A stretch of 64,000 nt of DNA from Dendrophyllia cribrosa (lineage: Eukaryota; Cnidaria; Anthozoa; Scleractinia; Dendrophylliidae), in assembly GCA_024195265.1 (NCBI GenBank), contig JAJLRJ010000009.1:12121307-12185306 (forward strand), given 5' to 3'. This document shows positions 8,414 to 63,470 of this stretch, one piece after another. A model generated the notes under the pieces. The model was not told the origin of the DNA. It ran no database searches and was given only the letters and a program-made list of their open reading frames with translations. The translations under genes and the position numbers were made by a program. Within the stretch, counting starts at the first letter, position 1. The number at the start of each line of letters is the position of its first letter.

Positions 8414-8574
8414 GTAGTTAGGGACGTTGGTGCATTCGGGATCACTAAAAATAAGGCCCCAAATGCCCGAGTTACGGCCTCACACGAGGAATGACAATGA
8501 CTCGTGTGAGGCCGTAACTCGGGCATTTGGGGCCTTATTTTTAGTGATCCCGAATCACCAACGTCCCTAACTAC
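8414..8574. mobile_element. Palindromic MITE/foldback, about 75-bp arms
   Basis: GTAGTTAGGGACGTTGG at the left is mirrored by CCAACGTCCCTAACTAC at the right, and the arms match almost without fault around a 12-bp centre (GAATGACAATGA, about 8489-8500). Outer AGCATT (8400) and AATGCT (8575) also mirror each other. It could be an independent foldback beside the Polinton or part of its terminus. Confidence 0.7.
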
Positions 8575-9206
8575 TAATGCTGGTGTAAAAAGCACCTTTA
8601 GAACTGTCATGTATTTTTTTTATTGTAATATTTTTAAATAGAGATTGTTTGCGTATTATGACTTTGAAGTTTTGGCCGCCATGTTGCTGTACTGAAGTGG
8701 TACACCAAGATGGCCGCTCCGTACATTTTTACTTAAAATGTCTAATACTCGCGCGTTCACCAAAACTCTTGAACAAAACGCTCCGGCGCTTCGAAATGTG
8801 GCCCAGATGTGTAGTTTTAAACTCTTTATAACTCCATAAACATTTTGGAATCGATATCTTTTTTTTAATGCCTCTGAATTTTGATATGACATGACATGAT
8901 GTAAGTGCAAGCCGAGAATTGTGATCTGGACACGAGGTGCGAGTTTTATTAGGATTTCCAACACCGAGTAGGCGGAGTTTTTTTTAACGAAATTCAAGGT
9001 GTTTGAAATCCTGATAAAACATTCTTTCGATTGATATAGTTTCTAAAACTGATCATTAAAAACGGGGAAAACGAGGAAATAAAATTGCCAAAATGTATGC
9101 TAATAACTAGGCCGGGTTTCCAAAACACCACCACGTGTGTGTTTTTTGTTCAAATTTCATGAAATGAGTTTGAAATGTATAGTTGAAATTTCTGCCTTGA
9201 TTACAG
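8575..9206. other. Sequence between Polinton edge and gene 1 exon 4
   Basis: No gene or clear repeat seen. It ends in a normal acceptor (ATTACAG, 9200-9206). Presumed end of intron 3 of gene 1. Confidence 0.4.
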
Positions 9207-31624
<22,418 letters not shown>

Positions 31625-33370
31625 TCACGTGATCTGCCGTTCATATCATGTGGTTTCGATTTACGAGAAACGCACAAGAAACGTTTAGTTTAAACGCGAC
31701 TGTAAGGTTTTGGGAAATGTTCTGTAATAGCTAACTAAGGGTAAAAATAACTACAAGGAAAATAGTTTCTGAGTGCTTTGTTACGTTTTTGTAGAGTTGT
31801 GAAATGCATATTTTTGTACAAGTATAAATATTTTTTTGCAATTGTAGTATAATATTTTTTCTCAGCAGAAGACATTATTCTCTGTTATAGAAAAAAAAAC
31901 TTGCTTTGTGAGGATGAATTTGTTTGTTCCACTTTGTAAAGGTTTATTTTTGTACGACGGTAAGTTCCAAATTTTGTCCGTTTTGAGGTTATAGTATATG
32001 TTTAGTTTTAAATCATGTTATTAAATTTTTTAAGATCGTTTGAACTGGTACACGAAGTGGCTCATCTTCTTCGAGAATACTTGTTATGAACACTTCCTTA
32101 AATGGGTACAAACAGACCCTCTTTTTGCATTCCGTCTAGCACCTCCTAAATAAATAAATAAGTAAATAAATATGAATTTAAGTGGAATCTACCGGGTGAC
32201 TCTTATTTCCACCCTTTTCGGATCGAATAGAGTACCGAAGTGATGACGTCACAAAAAGTAAATTTGTGAAATTATGGGATTTGATTAGATATTCGGAAAG
32301 GGCATGACGAAAAATGCCCGCTTGCCAAAAATCAGCATCTTATTGCAATTTGGGGGTGAGAAATTGGCACCGTTATGCTCTGATGACTCCATACAAACCT
32401 TTCTAATTTTTGCCTTGGTTCATTACGTAATGAACCAAGGATGGTTCATTCAAGGATGGTATGGAGCCATCAGATAGCTCAGAATGACATATTCTGTGTG
32501 CATGAAGCTTGCATTGTGAGTAAAACGGCATAGGGAGGTTTGAAACTTTTTCTCAGTTTTTACTCCTGATAGAGTGGCAGTTATACAACCAACACACCAT
32601 CTTTTACTAAGCGGAAACATAAAAGAGACCATCATATGTTTTGTAGTACGGTGGGTCCTCTCCGAGTACAATAGTTTTGATACCCACGCAAGAGCACCGC
32701 AGGTTGGTAGCGAACATTAACTGTTTTGATGGCCATTTACTTATTCATTATTTACTTATTCATATTCTAATATCAAAACTTCATTAAATCTTTGCTATTG
32801 CTTATTTTTTCTAAATTTCACAAACCTCCCTCCCCTTTCTTTTTCTCTCACACACCACTAAAGATCACAAAAACATTTACAAAACATTACATAACATTCA
32901 TCTACAAACCAATGATGGCATTTTCCGATTGCTTAAAATGTTAACAAGATAGCGGAAAAATGGCATGTAGGTGTAAGTCCACCTTAAATTTCTACACATC
33001 GGTCTTACCTTAAAGTTTATCCAGCTTCAAATTTGACGTATGATGGAAAAATCACCCTCATTCGTCGGCTGATTGTTAAATTTGTGTTTATTTCATCCTT
33101 CACCCTCCGTTGATAGCTGACAGTAAAAAAAACCCCTCATTTGTCAGTTGACAGTTAAAATTTAAAATATTTGAAGGCGAACGGTAAAACCCATTATTAT
33201 CAATATACGCGGCCAAATAAGAAACTGCCTTCGAGAAAACACGCGTGAGTGGCGGGCGATATTGAATTTGACGGGCTGCAAACGCATTTACGGCCCTCTT
33301 TCAGTTAAACATTTTTTTCTTATTAAATGAATTTGTACGATTTGGCCTTGTGTATTGATAATAGTGATAA
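31625..33370. other. 3' UTR of gene 1 and intergenic DNA
   Basis: AT-rich. Overlapping AATAAA hexamers at about 32148-32170 are candidate polyadenylation signals. No further gene seen; short local mirror words around 32400-32460 only. Confidence 0.45.
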
Positions 33371-33462
33371 TCACATGACTTTTGGAGGGCATATAGTTTA
33401 TTTGTGTCCCTCGATGCTACTCGGGCCACAAATAAACTATATGCCCTCCAAAAGTCATGTGA
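33371..33462. repeat. 92-bp palindrome
   Basis: TCACATGACTTTTGGAGGGC / GCCCTCCAAAAGTCATGTGA with ATAGTTTATTTGTG mirrored inside. Confidence 0.85.
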
Positions 33463-33593
33463 TTGTCCTATTGACACTTACTTGACTGGATCAGTAGAGA
33501 AATGTTATCTAAGGAACGTAAATCACAATGACAGAGACATTTAACCGCATGACCAAAGACCATATAACCGCAAAAGCTATTACTAACGAGTTT

Positions 33594-34020
33594 ACAGCCG
33601 ATTTCACTGCAGTAAGTGTGCATACCCGGTTTTTTTTTTCAAACGTCATTCGTTGATTCTCCCTCCTCCCGTCAGGGGTCCGGTCATGATCAGACAATTG
33701 TGAAGGAAATTTACACATAAACTGAGTTCACAAGTAAATACTTACTTCCCGAAATCTAAAAAAATGTACAGAACAGGGTTTTTTTCCAAACATGATTCGC
33801 TCGCCATGGCTCGCGTGTGATTTGCCCGTTGTCAGAAAATGGTGTTAGCACGTGGTATGTTTCTATTTCAGAATTATGTAGTGGGCGAATTCCTTCACCA
33901 ATGTCCTATTTTGGACAATTCATACATCATGACGGGCAAATGATTTGTAAATTGCCCAAACAGTCAGCGAATCTTGTATGAAAAATCCGGCTCTGCACAC
34001 TGCAGTGAAATCAGCTGTGA
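33594..34020. mobile_element. TIR element, about 427 bp
   Basis: CAGCCGATTTCACTGCAGTA and TGCAGTGAAATCAGCTG ends, with CCGG and G/C mirrored further in. Intergenic. Confidence 0.65.
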
Positions 34021-34033
34021 AGTGGTGTTCTCC

Positions 34034-34349
34034 CGGGGAGGGGGGAAGGGGGGGGGGGGGGGGTACTCCCCAAAATACCCATACGGGTATGTGCCGCCCA
34101 ACGGGGTCGTGATTTTGGGACTCCTGATCTAGAACGGGGTATCCGTTTTAGAGAAGTTTCCTAGAACGGGGTATAATATTTCGAAAGCACGAACGCTTCA
34201 GATTATCAGCAGCCATTTTTTCTAGAACGGGGTATTAAAAATTGACCTATTTCTAGAACGGGGTATCATTTTGAGTGCAAATTCTTTCTAAAACGGGGTC
34301 CAAATTTGAAAACCCGGGCGGCACATACCCACCCAAAATATACCCGAGT

Positions 34350-34390
<41 letters not shown>

Positions 34391-34395
34391 GGGGT
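34034..34395. mobile_element. MITE of the GGGTACTC...GAGTACCC family, copy 2
   Basis: Left G16 run (34048-34063) then GTACTCCCCAAAATACCC and GGTATGTGCCGCCC; right GGGCGGCACATACCCACCC, AAAATATACCCGAGTAC and a C38 run (34351-34388). Interior repeats TCTAGAACGGGGTAT five times. Confidence 0.85.
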
Positions 34396-35675
34396 GGACT
34401 TTTATCACTACGTATGTGGTTAGCGTCATCTTGTTTGTCGCCTTGGCAACAACGGTAGGATCATTTGAAGGTGCTGTCCATCCATGAACGCCTTGCATTT
34501 TCACGAAGCTTGCACGCTGTAATTCTTCCTTCTTCCTCTCGAGTCAACGCACGGAGAGATTTTGCGGTATGTACGTCGTGGCTGAAAGCCATATAGTTGT
34601 CAGCATCAACTAAAATATGCGTACATAAATTTGCATCACTAATGTAACACAAAAAAACAAAACCAGAAAGTCAGAGCCGCGGAAACCATGACTCGTCGGC
34701 TACGCCACGAGAAATTATGGGTGTGAGGAAGTGCTGGGTTATATCAGGAGCCTCCTGCTGGTTATCTGTATAACAAAGGATCATTATGGTCAGTGGAATA
34801 GTAGCTTGTGCGCAATTGTCTCCCATTTCCTTCACTTCACGCGGAAAAGGACGTCTGCGACGGTTACACCGGTTTGGAATCATGTTCACGTATCCTGCTG
34901 TTTCTCTAGGACCGAAGGACCGCACTCTGATTGCATGCATGACAGCAGGCATTGTTTGTAACAACTGTAACTGACTATCATCCCGAAATGCCGAAATTAT
35001 TTATGCGGCAGCAATTCATGCGGGGTTTGCCATTGACATATCCAAATATATTAGAAATACGTCGACTAAACATGTGTAAATGTGTGCCATGTTTTTCGCA
35101 TGTCGTGAAGCATAGTAACGACAAATATCTTGTTGAAGGTCGCGGTGAATTTAACGTTTTCACTAGAGTTTGCTGTACACTCTACATCGCCGTGTATCTG
35201 TGAACAAAGCTGAACAATGCGTTGGAAAGCTACAGAAACGACATGGCGTCTCCTATTGCAAACCAAACGACTTTTATCGACAATCCTCTCAATTCGTGAA
35301 ACCTCAAAGGGCAACTTTTTAAAATTAATGATTGTCAAGGCATGTAAAGCTTCAAAAGAACAACATCCTCGGAAATAACTGTGCTAGGTTCTCCTGTGAG
35401 ACGAATTCTTTTTGAAACGCGTTTTGAACGTCCAATTGTCCGCCATTGACCGGAAATTTGCGGGTGCAATTATATCATTTATCAGAAACCCATAAGTGGG
35501 TTAAAACGTGCAACTGCCTCTTGTACGCTTCAAAACAAGATTCCGATTATTCAATTTGCTAAGAAGTTGTCACAGCCATATTTGGAAAATCAAGATAAAA
35601 ATATTAACCAATTAATTCGCTAGAACAAGTTGCTTCCAATCTCCCTGGACCGAGGGGTTTCCAAATATGGTAATA
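34396..35675. other. Intergenic, no feature recognised
   Basis: About 1.3 kb without recognisable gene or repeat; several short overlapping frames on both strands look random. Confidence 0.4.
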
Positions 35676-35853
35676 TATATATATAGATAGGCTGAGCCTA
35701 ACAGCGTCGCTCTGAGCAAGCTTAACTAAGGTGAAACTAAAACTAAGGTGAAAGGTCGGAAGGACAAGAATTAAGATTGGCGACCGGGCTATTTTTCAAT
35801 TTTAGCAATTCTCAAAAACAGTATTACGCGACCGTCTGCACAGTACATTTAGA

Positions 35854-36442
35854 ACTAGACTGTTCACAGCCTCTCTATTTTCTCAGAGTCCGTCGAGTAC
35901 GAAAACTGCCGGCGAGCGAAGCGAGGACTGGAACTGAGCGCGAGCGCGGAGCGCGACGGGGTGGGGGCGGGGAAGGAGAAAAATAGAGAGACTGTAGACA
36001 TCATTGGAAAAAAAGTGAATTTCCCGTTTCTCCAACAACGGCCAATTCCCATTGGCTGAAAGGCGTCAAAACTGTCATCACCTTGACAACGGCGATTCAT
36101 AAGCGAGTTTTGCGGTTGAAGTTGTTGTCATCGCTTGACAGACACATTCGAATCTCGAACGTTACAAAAAATTCAGTCCTGTGGATTACTAGTCACGCGT
36201 GACGGAGCATGGCTGTAAAGACGAACAGAAAGAGGCAACAGAGAGTTTGCTCGAGTCAAAGGTATATGGTGTATGGGTCCGCGTTTTTTCCAAAGATGTC
36301 TACGGTCTCTTTATTTTTCTCCTTCCCCTCGCCCCACCCCCACCCCCTCGCGCTGCGCGCTCGTGCACCGCGCTCGCTTCGCTCGCCGGCAGTTCTCGTA
36401 CGCGACGGATTCTGAGAAAATAGAGAGGCTGTAAACAGTCTA
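35854..36442. mobile_element. Nested TIR element, 589 bp, 7-bp duplication
   Basis: Ends ACTAGACTGTTCACAGCC and GGCTGTAAACAGTCTA, with TCTCTATTTTCTCAGA and GCCGGCGAGCGAAGCGAG mirrored further in. Flanked by ATTTAGA at 35847-35853 and 36443-36449. Repeat G copy 2 reads through without it. Confidence 0.82.
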
Positions 36443-36463
36443 ATTTAGACCGTATAAAAGTTC

Positions 36464-37139
36464 ACTGAATTTAAAAAATCAACTAAACTGCAGATACCGT
36501 GAGCAATCTATTGCGTCACATTGGATCAAATACAAACAGTGATAAGCAACAGACCACTGCAAGGACCGATCAAACAATGTGAAAAGGCATTCTCTCGAAA
36601 TGGCACTACGGTCGGCCAAACCTGACATGATCAGCGCTCAAAACTAGAAAGCAGACACAGACAGCTGTTCATTTTCTATCTGCATTCTCTATCTAAAGGA
36701 GAAGAATAATATTGGCCATTCATTGTTTCTCTCCCTATGGCACTGACATGTATCGTTGTTAGGTTGAATTGCTCTTTGGCCATGTGCCACAATTGTTTGT
36801 GGCGTGACCGTTGCGCAATTTTCCCTATCACGGCTCTTTCTAGAATGATTAGCGACATATATGAGATAGGTGCAGTGGTACCGAGTCTCATTATGTTTTA
36901 GCTACGGCACACTGACGAGGGCCAAACAGCCCGAAACAGCTGTCTGTGTCTGCTTTCTAGTTTTAAGCGCTGATCATGTCAGGTTTGGCCGACCGTAGTG
37001 CCATTTCGAGAGAATGCCTTTTCACATTGTTTGATCGATCCTTGCAGTGGTCTGTTTCTTATCACTGTTTGTATTTGATCCAACTGTGACGCAATAGATC
37101 GTTCACGGTATTTGCAGTTTAGTTGATTTACTGAATTTA
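36464..37139 (+). mobile_element. Hammerhead-bearing PLE-like non-autonomous element, 656 bp
   Basis: Element 36474-37129 is flanked by ACTGAATTTA at 36464-36473 and 37130-37139. Arms of about 195 bp (36474-36669 and 36935-37129) are inverted repeats; the single-copy core of about 265 bp includes a hammerhead ribozyme whose 3' stem lies in the right arm. No coding potential seen. The design resembles PLE or retrozyme termini. Confidence 0.78.
36906..36950 (+). ncRNA. Hammerhead ribozyme, canonical core
   Basis: Stem I GGCACA (36906-36911) pairs with TGTGTC (36945-36950). Core CTGACGA (36912-36918) fits CUGANGA. Stem II GGGC/GCCC closes loop CAAACA. Then GAAAC, short stem III (AC/GT with loop AGCT) and GTC, cleavage after C36944. 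All invariant core bases are present, so this is the best ribozyme candidate in the window. Confidence 0.78.
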
Positions 37140-37435
37140 AGCACGTTTAAAAAACAATTCTCCAAAACTACACAAGAACACAAAGAAAAAGTCAATCGCA
37201 GATTGATATCAACATAAATTCCCATCGAAATATTAAATGTAATCTGTTTTACCTTCAAGTCCCTCGCTTGCTTGGAAATTCTTTAAATCTACGCTTCTTT
37301 GGTTGTGAAATCCGTAATGAAAACAAACATGTTGTGTGGCGTCCAACACGGGCCGCCGCGCGCGGGCGGCACACGCGCCCGCAAACCATTCCGCTAGCCA
37401 TAACCATGAAAAATGACGGGCATAGGTTTAGTTCT

Positions 37436-38510
37436 AATATATATAGATAGGCTGAGCCTAACAGCGTAGCACTTTGAACAAGCTTATAAACTAAGGTGAA
37501 ACTTAACTAAGGTGAAAGGTCGGAAACACAAGATTTAAGATTGACGACCGGGCTATTTTTCAATTTTAGCAATTCTCAAAAACAGTAAGCTTAAGGTTAT
37601 TACCCGACCGTCTGCAGAGTACATTTAGACCGTACAAAAGTCCACAAAAACAACTTTTTTTCTGTCTAGAATAACTATTACGACTATTTTCCGAATAAAA
37701 TACAGTTGTTGCTTGTCAAAAAATGCCCGAGAAACTGATTTGGAAATCAAAAATGCAAAAATACACAAACATATTTGCATAAGGCGACGCGAGTATAAAA
37801 TCTAAGTCTTGTTTTGTTTACATAAAATCGCTTTTCAATCTATGTAATGAGAACAAACACATAAAAATGGACAACACAATCTTCTTTCGAAAAATTTTAT
37901 TGAAATCTCCATTAGTTTATGTTCAATCAGGAAATTAATACAACCGAATTAAGCTACACGTTAATAAACAATTCTCCAAAACTAACGAGAACACAAATAA
38001 AAAGTCAATCACAGATTGATATCAAGATAAATTCCCATCGAAAAATGTAATTTGTTTTACCTTTAAGTCCCTCGCTTGCTTGAAAATTCTTTAAATCTCC
38101 GCGTTGGTTCTGAAATCCGTAATAAAAACAAACATCTCCCGCATTGATATAAACGTATGAAGGTCCTCGAAGCAAGATTTTATCCCTTAAAGCTCTTCTT
38201 TTTCCACTAAAGCGGCTTCTGAGTATCCCTTATTTAGTATCCCTGTCTTGAGTAGCAAACCGCGAAAAAAATGCAGGGAAATAACGACTTTACTGCTCCA
38301 CTAAACCCCGCGAAAGATCCAACTTTTAAAGTGTTTACCGAGCTGACGGCTGTGTAGCCGCGCGTGTGGCGTCATACGCGCATGTTTTGCGACGTCATAC
38401 GCGCCCGCGAATTAGCCTTGCCCAACGGACACACATGTCACGGAGGCGCGCCCGCGAAACATTCCGCTAGCCATGACCATGAAAAATGACGGGCACAGGT
38501 TCTATGAGTA
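37436..38510 (+). repeat. Interspersed repeat G, copy 2
   Basis: ATATATAGATAGGCTGAGCC at the left, GACGGGCACAGGTTCTATGA at the right. Directly abuts copy 1. GC-rich right part with CGCATGTTTTGCGACGTCAT and CGCGCCCGCGAA. Confidence 0.75.
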
Positions 38511-38923
38511 TGGGGCTGCGCAGCCGGGCCTTCGGCCCGGCGAGTGCTCCGCTATGAGTATGGGGCTCCGCGCGGGCCTTTGGCCCGCAGTGCTACGCTA
38601 CTAAGCAAAAAAATGAATATTCGGAAGCTGTGAATGCGCGTTAAACGTTTCAACCCACTTATCATGCTTTAATATGGGTTTCTGCATCTATCTAATATCC
38701 CATACAAGCACCTATGGTATCTTTTTTATATTTTTCAAACTGTCCAAATTAAAAGATTAATTTGGATAGTTTTCGTATGGCCTTTTCTTAAGAAAGTTGA
38801 AACTATTCAATTACTCAGAAATTGGATAGTTTCTTTCAGCCAATCAAAACTCAAGAAAAACAATAGAAAGGAAATTTTAACCAATTAGCGCGCAGCCGTA
38901 CAGCAGACTCAGCCGTACAGCAA
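38511..38923. other. Intergenic between repeat G and a small ORF
   Basis: Includes GGCCTTCGGCCCGGC-like GC hairpins at 38512-38600; otherwise AT-rich with no recognised feature. Confidence 0.35.
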
Positions 38924-39106
38924 GTGTTTCGCAAAATGAGGAGCAAGATGGTTTCAAGCGATTTATTTGACGAGGTTTTTGCGGACGAACAGCTAGTGGG
39001 GAACCAGCAAGAAGATAGCAGGTTTCCTGAGAAAGCGGAGGCAGATTTAAACGCCATGATGGAAGGAAACCTAAACCAAAACACGAAGAAGAGCACATCA
39101 ACATGA
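38924..39106 (+). CDS. Small acidic ORF, 60 codons, unidentified
   Basis: ATG at 38924; contains DLFDEVFADEQLV, charged middle and NLNQNTKKST end. Preceded by a duplicated CAGCCGTACAGCA. An acidic leader ending in NTKKST-like words occurs at the N-terminus of some transposon recombinases in cnidarians, but I cannot confirm this. Could be a transposon relic or a chance frame. Confidence 0.25.
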   Translation: MFRKMRSKMVSSDLFDEVFADEQLVGNQQEDSRFPEKAEADLNAMMEGNLNQNTKKSTST

Positions 39107-40311
39107 CTCACATCATGGCCAAGTGAAGGCATCTTTATTTAAGCATGGTGGCCCTTTCAGCACTTGGCTGGTATCAATAGGGTCCCTGCATAATTTATTA
39201 CTATTACAAGATAAAAAGCGTATCATAAATATGTACAATAAAAAGTAAAAAAAAAAGTTGAACATCACATATGATTAAAAACAACCTCGTAAATATTAAA
39301 ATATATTTTTTAAAAACAAGGAAATAAGTTACTTGCAAGTGTTATTTAAAAAATAAAAGAGAATTCAAGTCTTATAATTTAGCATTAATTACAAAAAAGA
39401 AGAAAAAACCCTATTGGGACTCATCAAGTAAAATGCTGTTTAAGCAGATTCTTAAAATTAGAGAGCGATGTTATTTTTCTTTAATTGTTTTGTGTAATTT
39501 ATTAAAGGGACCGAACCTGAATATCTGAAAGTGTTTTTTTTTCTAAACTTGATTTAGGGTTAGGTAAGTGAATGTCGTTTCTATGTCTCTCCGTGTTATG
39601 ACTATGAATGCTACGATTTCTTACAAAATAATTACATTAATATGGGGAAACTAAATTATTTAAACATTTATAGACTAAAATACACTTGTACATATTTCTC
39701 TGCATTTTTAAATTTACCCACCTTAACATTTAAAATGTTTCAAATGTTCTTTCGTTATCACTCAAAGATTTAACAGAGCCTTTGAAGACATACCCGTTGG
39801 AGAACTCGACGCTGTACTTTTTAAATTCTAAGCAGAAGTGAGAAAAATATAATTTTAAACAAGAAACAGACTACATACCTGTAGCTACTTGTCCAATTTG
39901 GAAATAATTGAACTAAAAAAAAATACTTCTGACTGCCAAATGACATGGACTCGCCCTACGGCCTCGTCCAATTTTGGATGTCCTAGGATTTTTTTTTCAT
40001 GTAATTATTTCCAAAGAATTGACAGCATGTTGAAGTGAAAGTGAGTAAACGTTGCTCAAATTTTAACCAAAAACGCTTCTTTTGTATTTACTTTGTTATA
40101 CAACATGTATCAGGGATGTAAGTAAACTATGATAGGTCACGCAGTCACGTCACGCAGCCACGTTGGTCATTGACAGATACTCAGTGTTTTAAACTTCCTG
40201 TTTTACGAGCAGAAATCTGAGCTGAAATAAGAGATTACGGAAGTTTTTAGATCATTTGAACATTAAGGACTCCTAGAACTGAGGAAATAGCGGAATTATC
40301 TCGTGCTATAA
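39107..40311. other. AT-rich intergenic DNA and presumed 5' flank of gene 2
   Basis: No gene seen. The promoter of gene 2 should lie in the right part; no clear TATA box was recognised in the 150 bp before ATG 40312. Confidence 0.4.
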
Positions 40312-61454
<21,143 letters not shown>

Positions 61455-61667
61455 GTAAGTACCTTGAGGGCGTGGCTGGTGGACGATTCCGATCTTAACG
61501 TTGAGTGTTTATTTATGAATGAACCTTCTTTCATGAATTTATGGATTCATGAATCTACCTCGTCCCTTTTTAAGGACGTTCGTTCGAAAATCTTCTAACA
61601 TTGATTTTTTTTTATAAAACTTTTGTTTGCTACAGCTAGGTTATGAGGTATTCGTGTCAGAAATGCA

Positions 61668-61692
61668 AAAAAAAAAAAAAAAAAAAAAAAAA
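61668..61692. repeat. A-homopolymer, about 25 bp
   Basis: Pure A run in intron 14 of gene 2. Confidence 0.9.
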
Positions 61693-62100
61693 ATGGGGGA
61701 CCCTTATTTTGAAAAATTGGTCTTCTTTACTGGATATATGACCCCAATGTCTGTTAGTCTAAAAATATTGCAAATGAATCTCTAAAATGCAACTTTCTTT
61801 CCCTAATTTTATGCGAGTAGGTCCGTTAAGCAAATTCATTCAACTGGTGACGTCCCTTAATGGAAATCTAATCTTTAAACGACAGCATTTGCAAACTCTG
61901 ACGGCCGCAAGTTGGCAGGATTCGATGTCTCGCGGGTAGAAAAATGGAAAAAATTGAAACTTCCTACATTGATTTTTTGTTCATTTTTTCACAATCTGTA
62001 GAGAATTGGCAAAGAAAATTATCTATCAAAAAAACATTGGGGGTCACCAACCATCCAAGCGAGTTAAATCTAAGCAAAGTTAACTACCAGCCCTTTAAAT
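61693..62100. other. Intron 14 of gene 2, unrecognised part
   Basis: No gene or clear repeat seen. Confidence 0.35.
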
Positions 62101-62143
62101 AATGGAAAATATTAATGTAGAAAAGTACCGAAAATTTGAAAGT

Positions 62144-62180
62144 TTTCAGACGTTTCGGGCTTGGCCCTTCTTCAGTGAAA
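62144..62180 (-). ncRNA. Hammerhead ribozyme motif, minus strand
   Basis: Minus strand: TTTCA, CTGAAGA, A, GGGC, CAA, GCCC, GAAAC, GTC, TGAAA. Stem I TTTCA/TGAAA (5 bp), exact CUGANGA, stem II GGGC/GCCC, GAAAC and cleavage triplet GUC. One extra A precedes stem II and stem III is only AC/GT. Confidence 0.62.
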
Positions 62181-62193
62181 TGTCAATTTGACG

Positions 62194-62230
62194 TTTCACT
62201 GATAAAGGGCCAAGCCCGAAACGTCTGAAA
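62194..62230 (+). ncRNA. Hammerhead-like motif, plus strand, core mutant
   Basis: Mirror of 62144-62180 but the box reads CTGATAA, so invariant G8 is A; probably inactive. Stems I and II are kept. Confidence 0.5.
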
Positions 62231-62272
62231 ACGTTCAAATTTTCGGCACTTTTCTACATTAACATTTTCCAT

Positions 62273-62585
62273 TTTTTATTGTGTCACAAGTGCCACGCAG
62301 TTTTTTGAACTTTTTTGTTCAACTATTTTACCAGCCCTTTATGTGCTTAGATTTCTTCTCTTGCGCGCGCTCGTGCATGACGTAGCATGGCGTTGCGACA
62401 TGAATTGCGTGCGCAGTAAGGATGCGCATAAACAATTAGCGCAAACGTCCTTAAAACGGCGTGGCGGGGTAGAAACTCTTAGTCAAGGCTGCCAAATTAC
62501 TTCAAGAATCGTGGAGTTTTTTGTCACGTGACGCATGATGGAATGACGTTTTCGAAGGTTATTTATAGCGGAGCTCTGCGGGCCC
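62273..62585. other. Unrecognised stretch before repeat G copy 3
   Basis: Includes GGCTGCCAAATTACTTCAAG at 62488, related to 50730. No gene. Confidence 0.35.
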
Positions 62586-63470
62586 TCATACTCATAGAAC
62601 TAAACCTATGCCCGTCATTTGTCATGGCCATGGCAAGCGGAATTTTTCGCAGGCGCGTGTGCCGCGTTCCCGTGTTTTACAGGGCTAGTTCGCGGGCGCG
62701 TATGACGTCGCAAAACATGCGCGTATGGCGCCACACAACATCCGAGATGTTTGTTTTCATTAAATACGGATTTTACAACCAAAGAAGCGGAGATTTAAAG
62801 AATTTCCAAGCAAGCGAGGGACTTAAAGGTAAAAGAGATTACATTTTTTGATGGGAATTTATGTTGATATCAATCTGTGATTGACTTTTTCTTTGTGTTC
62901 TTGTGTAGTTTTGGAGAATTGTACAATTTAACACGTGCTTAAATTCAGTTGTATCGATTTCTTGAATTTCATCCAAGGCAGCTCGAATTCGATGCGCTAT
63001 AAATGGTACGTGTTTTGCTTTTAAACATAAACTAATGGAGATTTGAATAAAATTTTTCGAAAGAAGATTGTGTTGTTCATTTTTATGTGTTTGTTCATTC
63101 ATTACATAGATTGAAAAGCGATTTTATAGTTCTATCTTCACTCGCGTCGCCTTATGCAAATATGTTTGTGTATTTTTGCAATTTTGATTTCCAAATCAGT
63201 TTCTTGGGCAATTTTTGACAAGCAACAACTGTATTTTATTCGGAAAGTAGTCGTACTAGTTATTGTAGACGGAGAAAAAGTTGTTTTTGTGAACAGTTGT
63301 ATGGTCTAAATGTACTATGCAGACAGTCGCGTAATACTGTTTTTGAGAATTGCAAAAATTGAAAAATTAAAGCCCGGTCGTCAATCTTAATTCTTGTGCT
63401 TCCGACTTTTCACCTTAGTTAAGCTTGTTCACAGAGCGACGCTGTTAGGCTCAGCCTATCTATATATATT
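62586..63470 (-). repeat. Interspersed repeat G, copy 3 (reverse)
   Basis: CATAGAACTAAACCTATGCC at the left and CGCTGTTAGGCTCAGCCTAT then CTATATATATT at the right mirror the ends of copies 1 and 2 (35676-38510). Free of the two nested insertions of copy 1. Confidence 0.75.

Larger units (their letters stand above)
35676..37435 (+). repeat. Interspersed repeat G, copy 1, with two nested insertions
   Basis: Starts TATATAGATAGGCTGAGCCTAACAGCG and ends TGACGGGCATAGGTTTAGTTCTA. Interrupted at 35854-36442 and 36474-37129. Copy 2 follows head to tail at 37436; a reverse copy is at 62586-63470. Confidence 0.75.
62101..62272. mobile_element. Inverted PLE-terminus-like palindrome with two hammerhead motifs
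   Basis: ATGGAAAATATTAATGTAGA / TCTACATTAACATTTTCCAT outer arms; the two 80-bp arms each carry a hammerhead motif in opposite orientation around a centre near 62186. No coding sequence remains. Confidence 0.72.

Noticed and set aside
8398..8610. 70-codon minus-strand ORF at the Polinton edge
   Set aside because: It lies almost wholly in the 8414-8574 palindrome.
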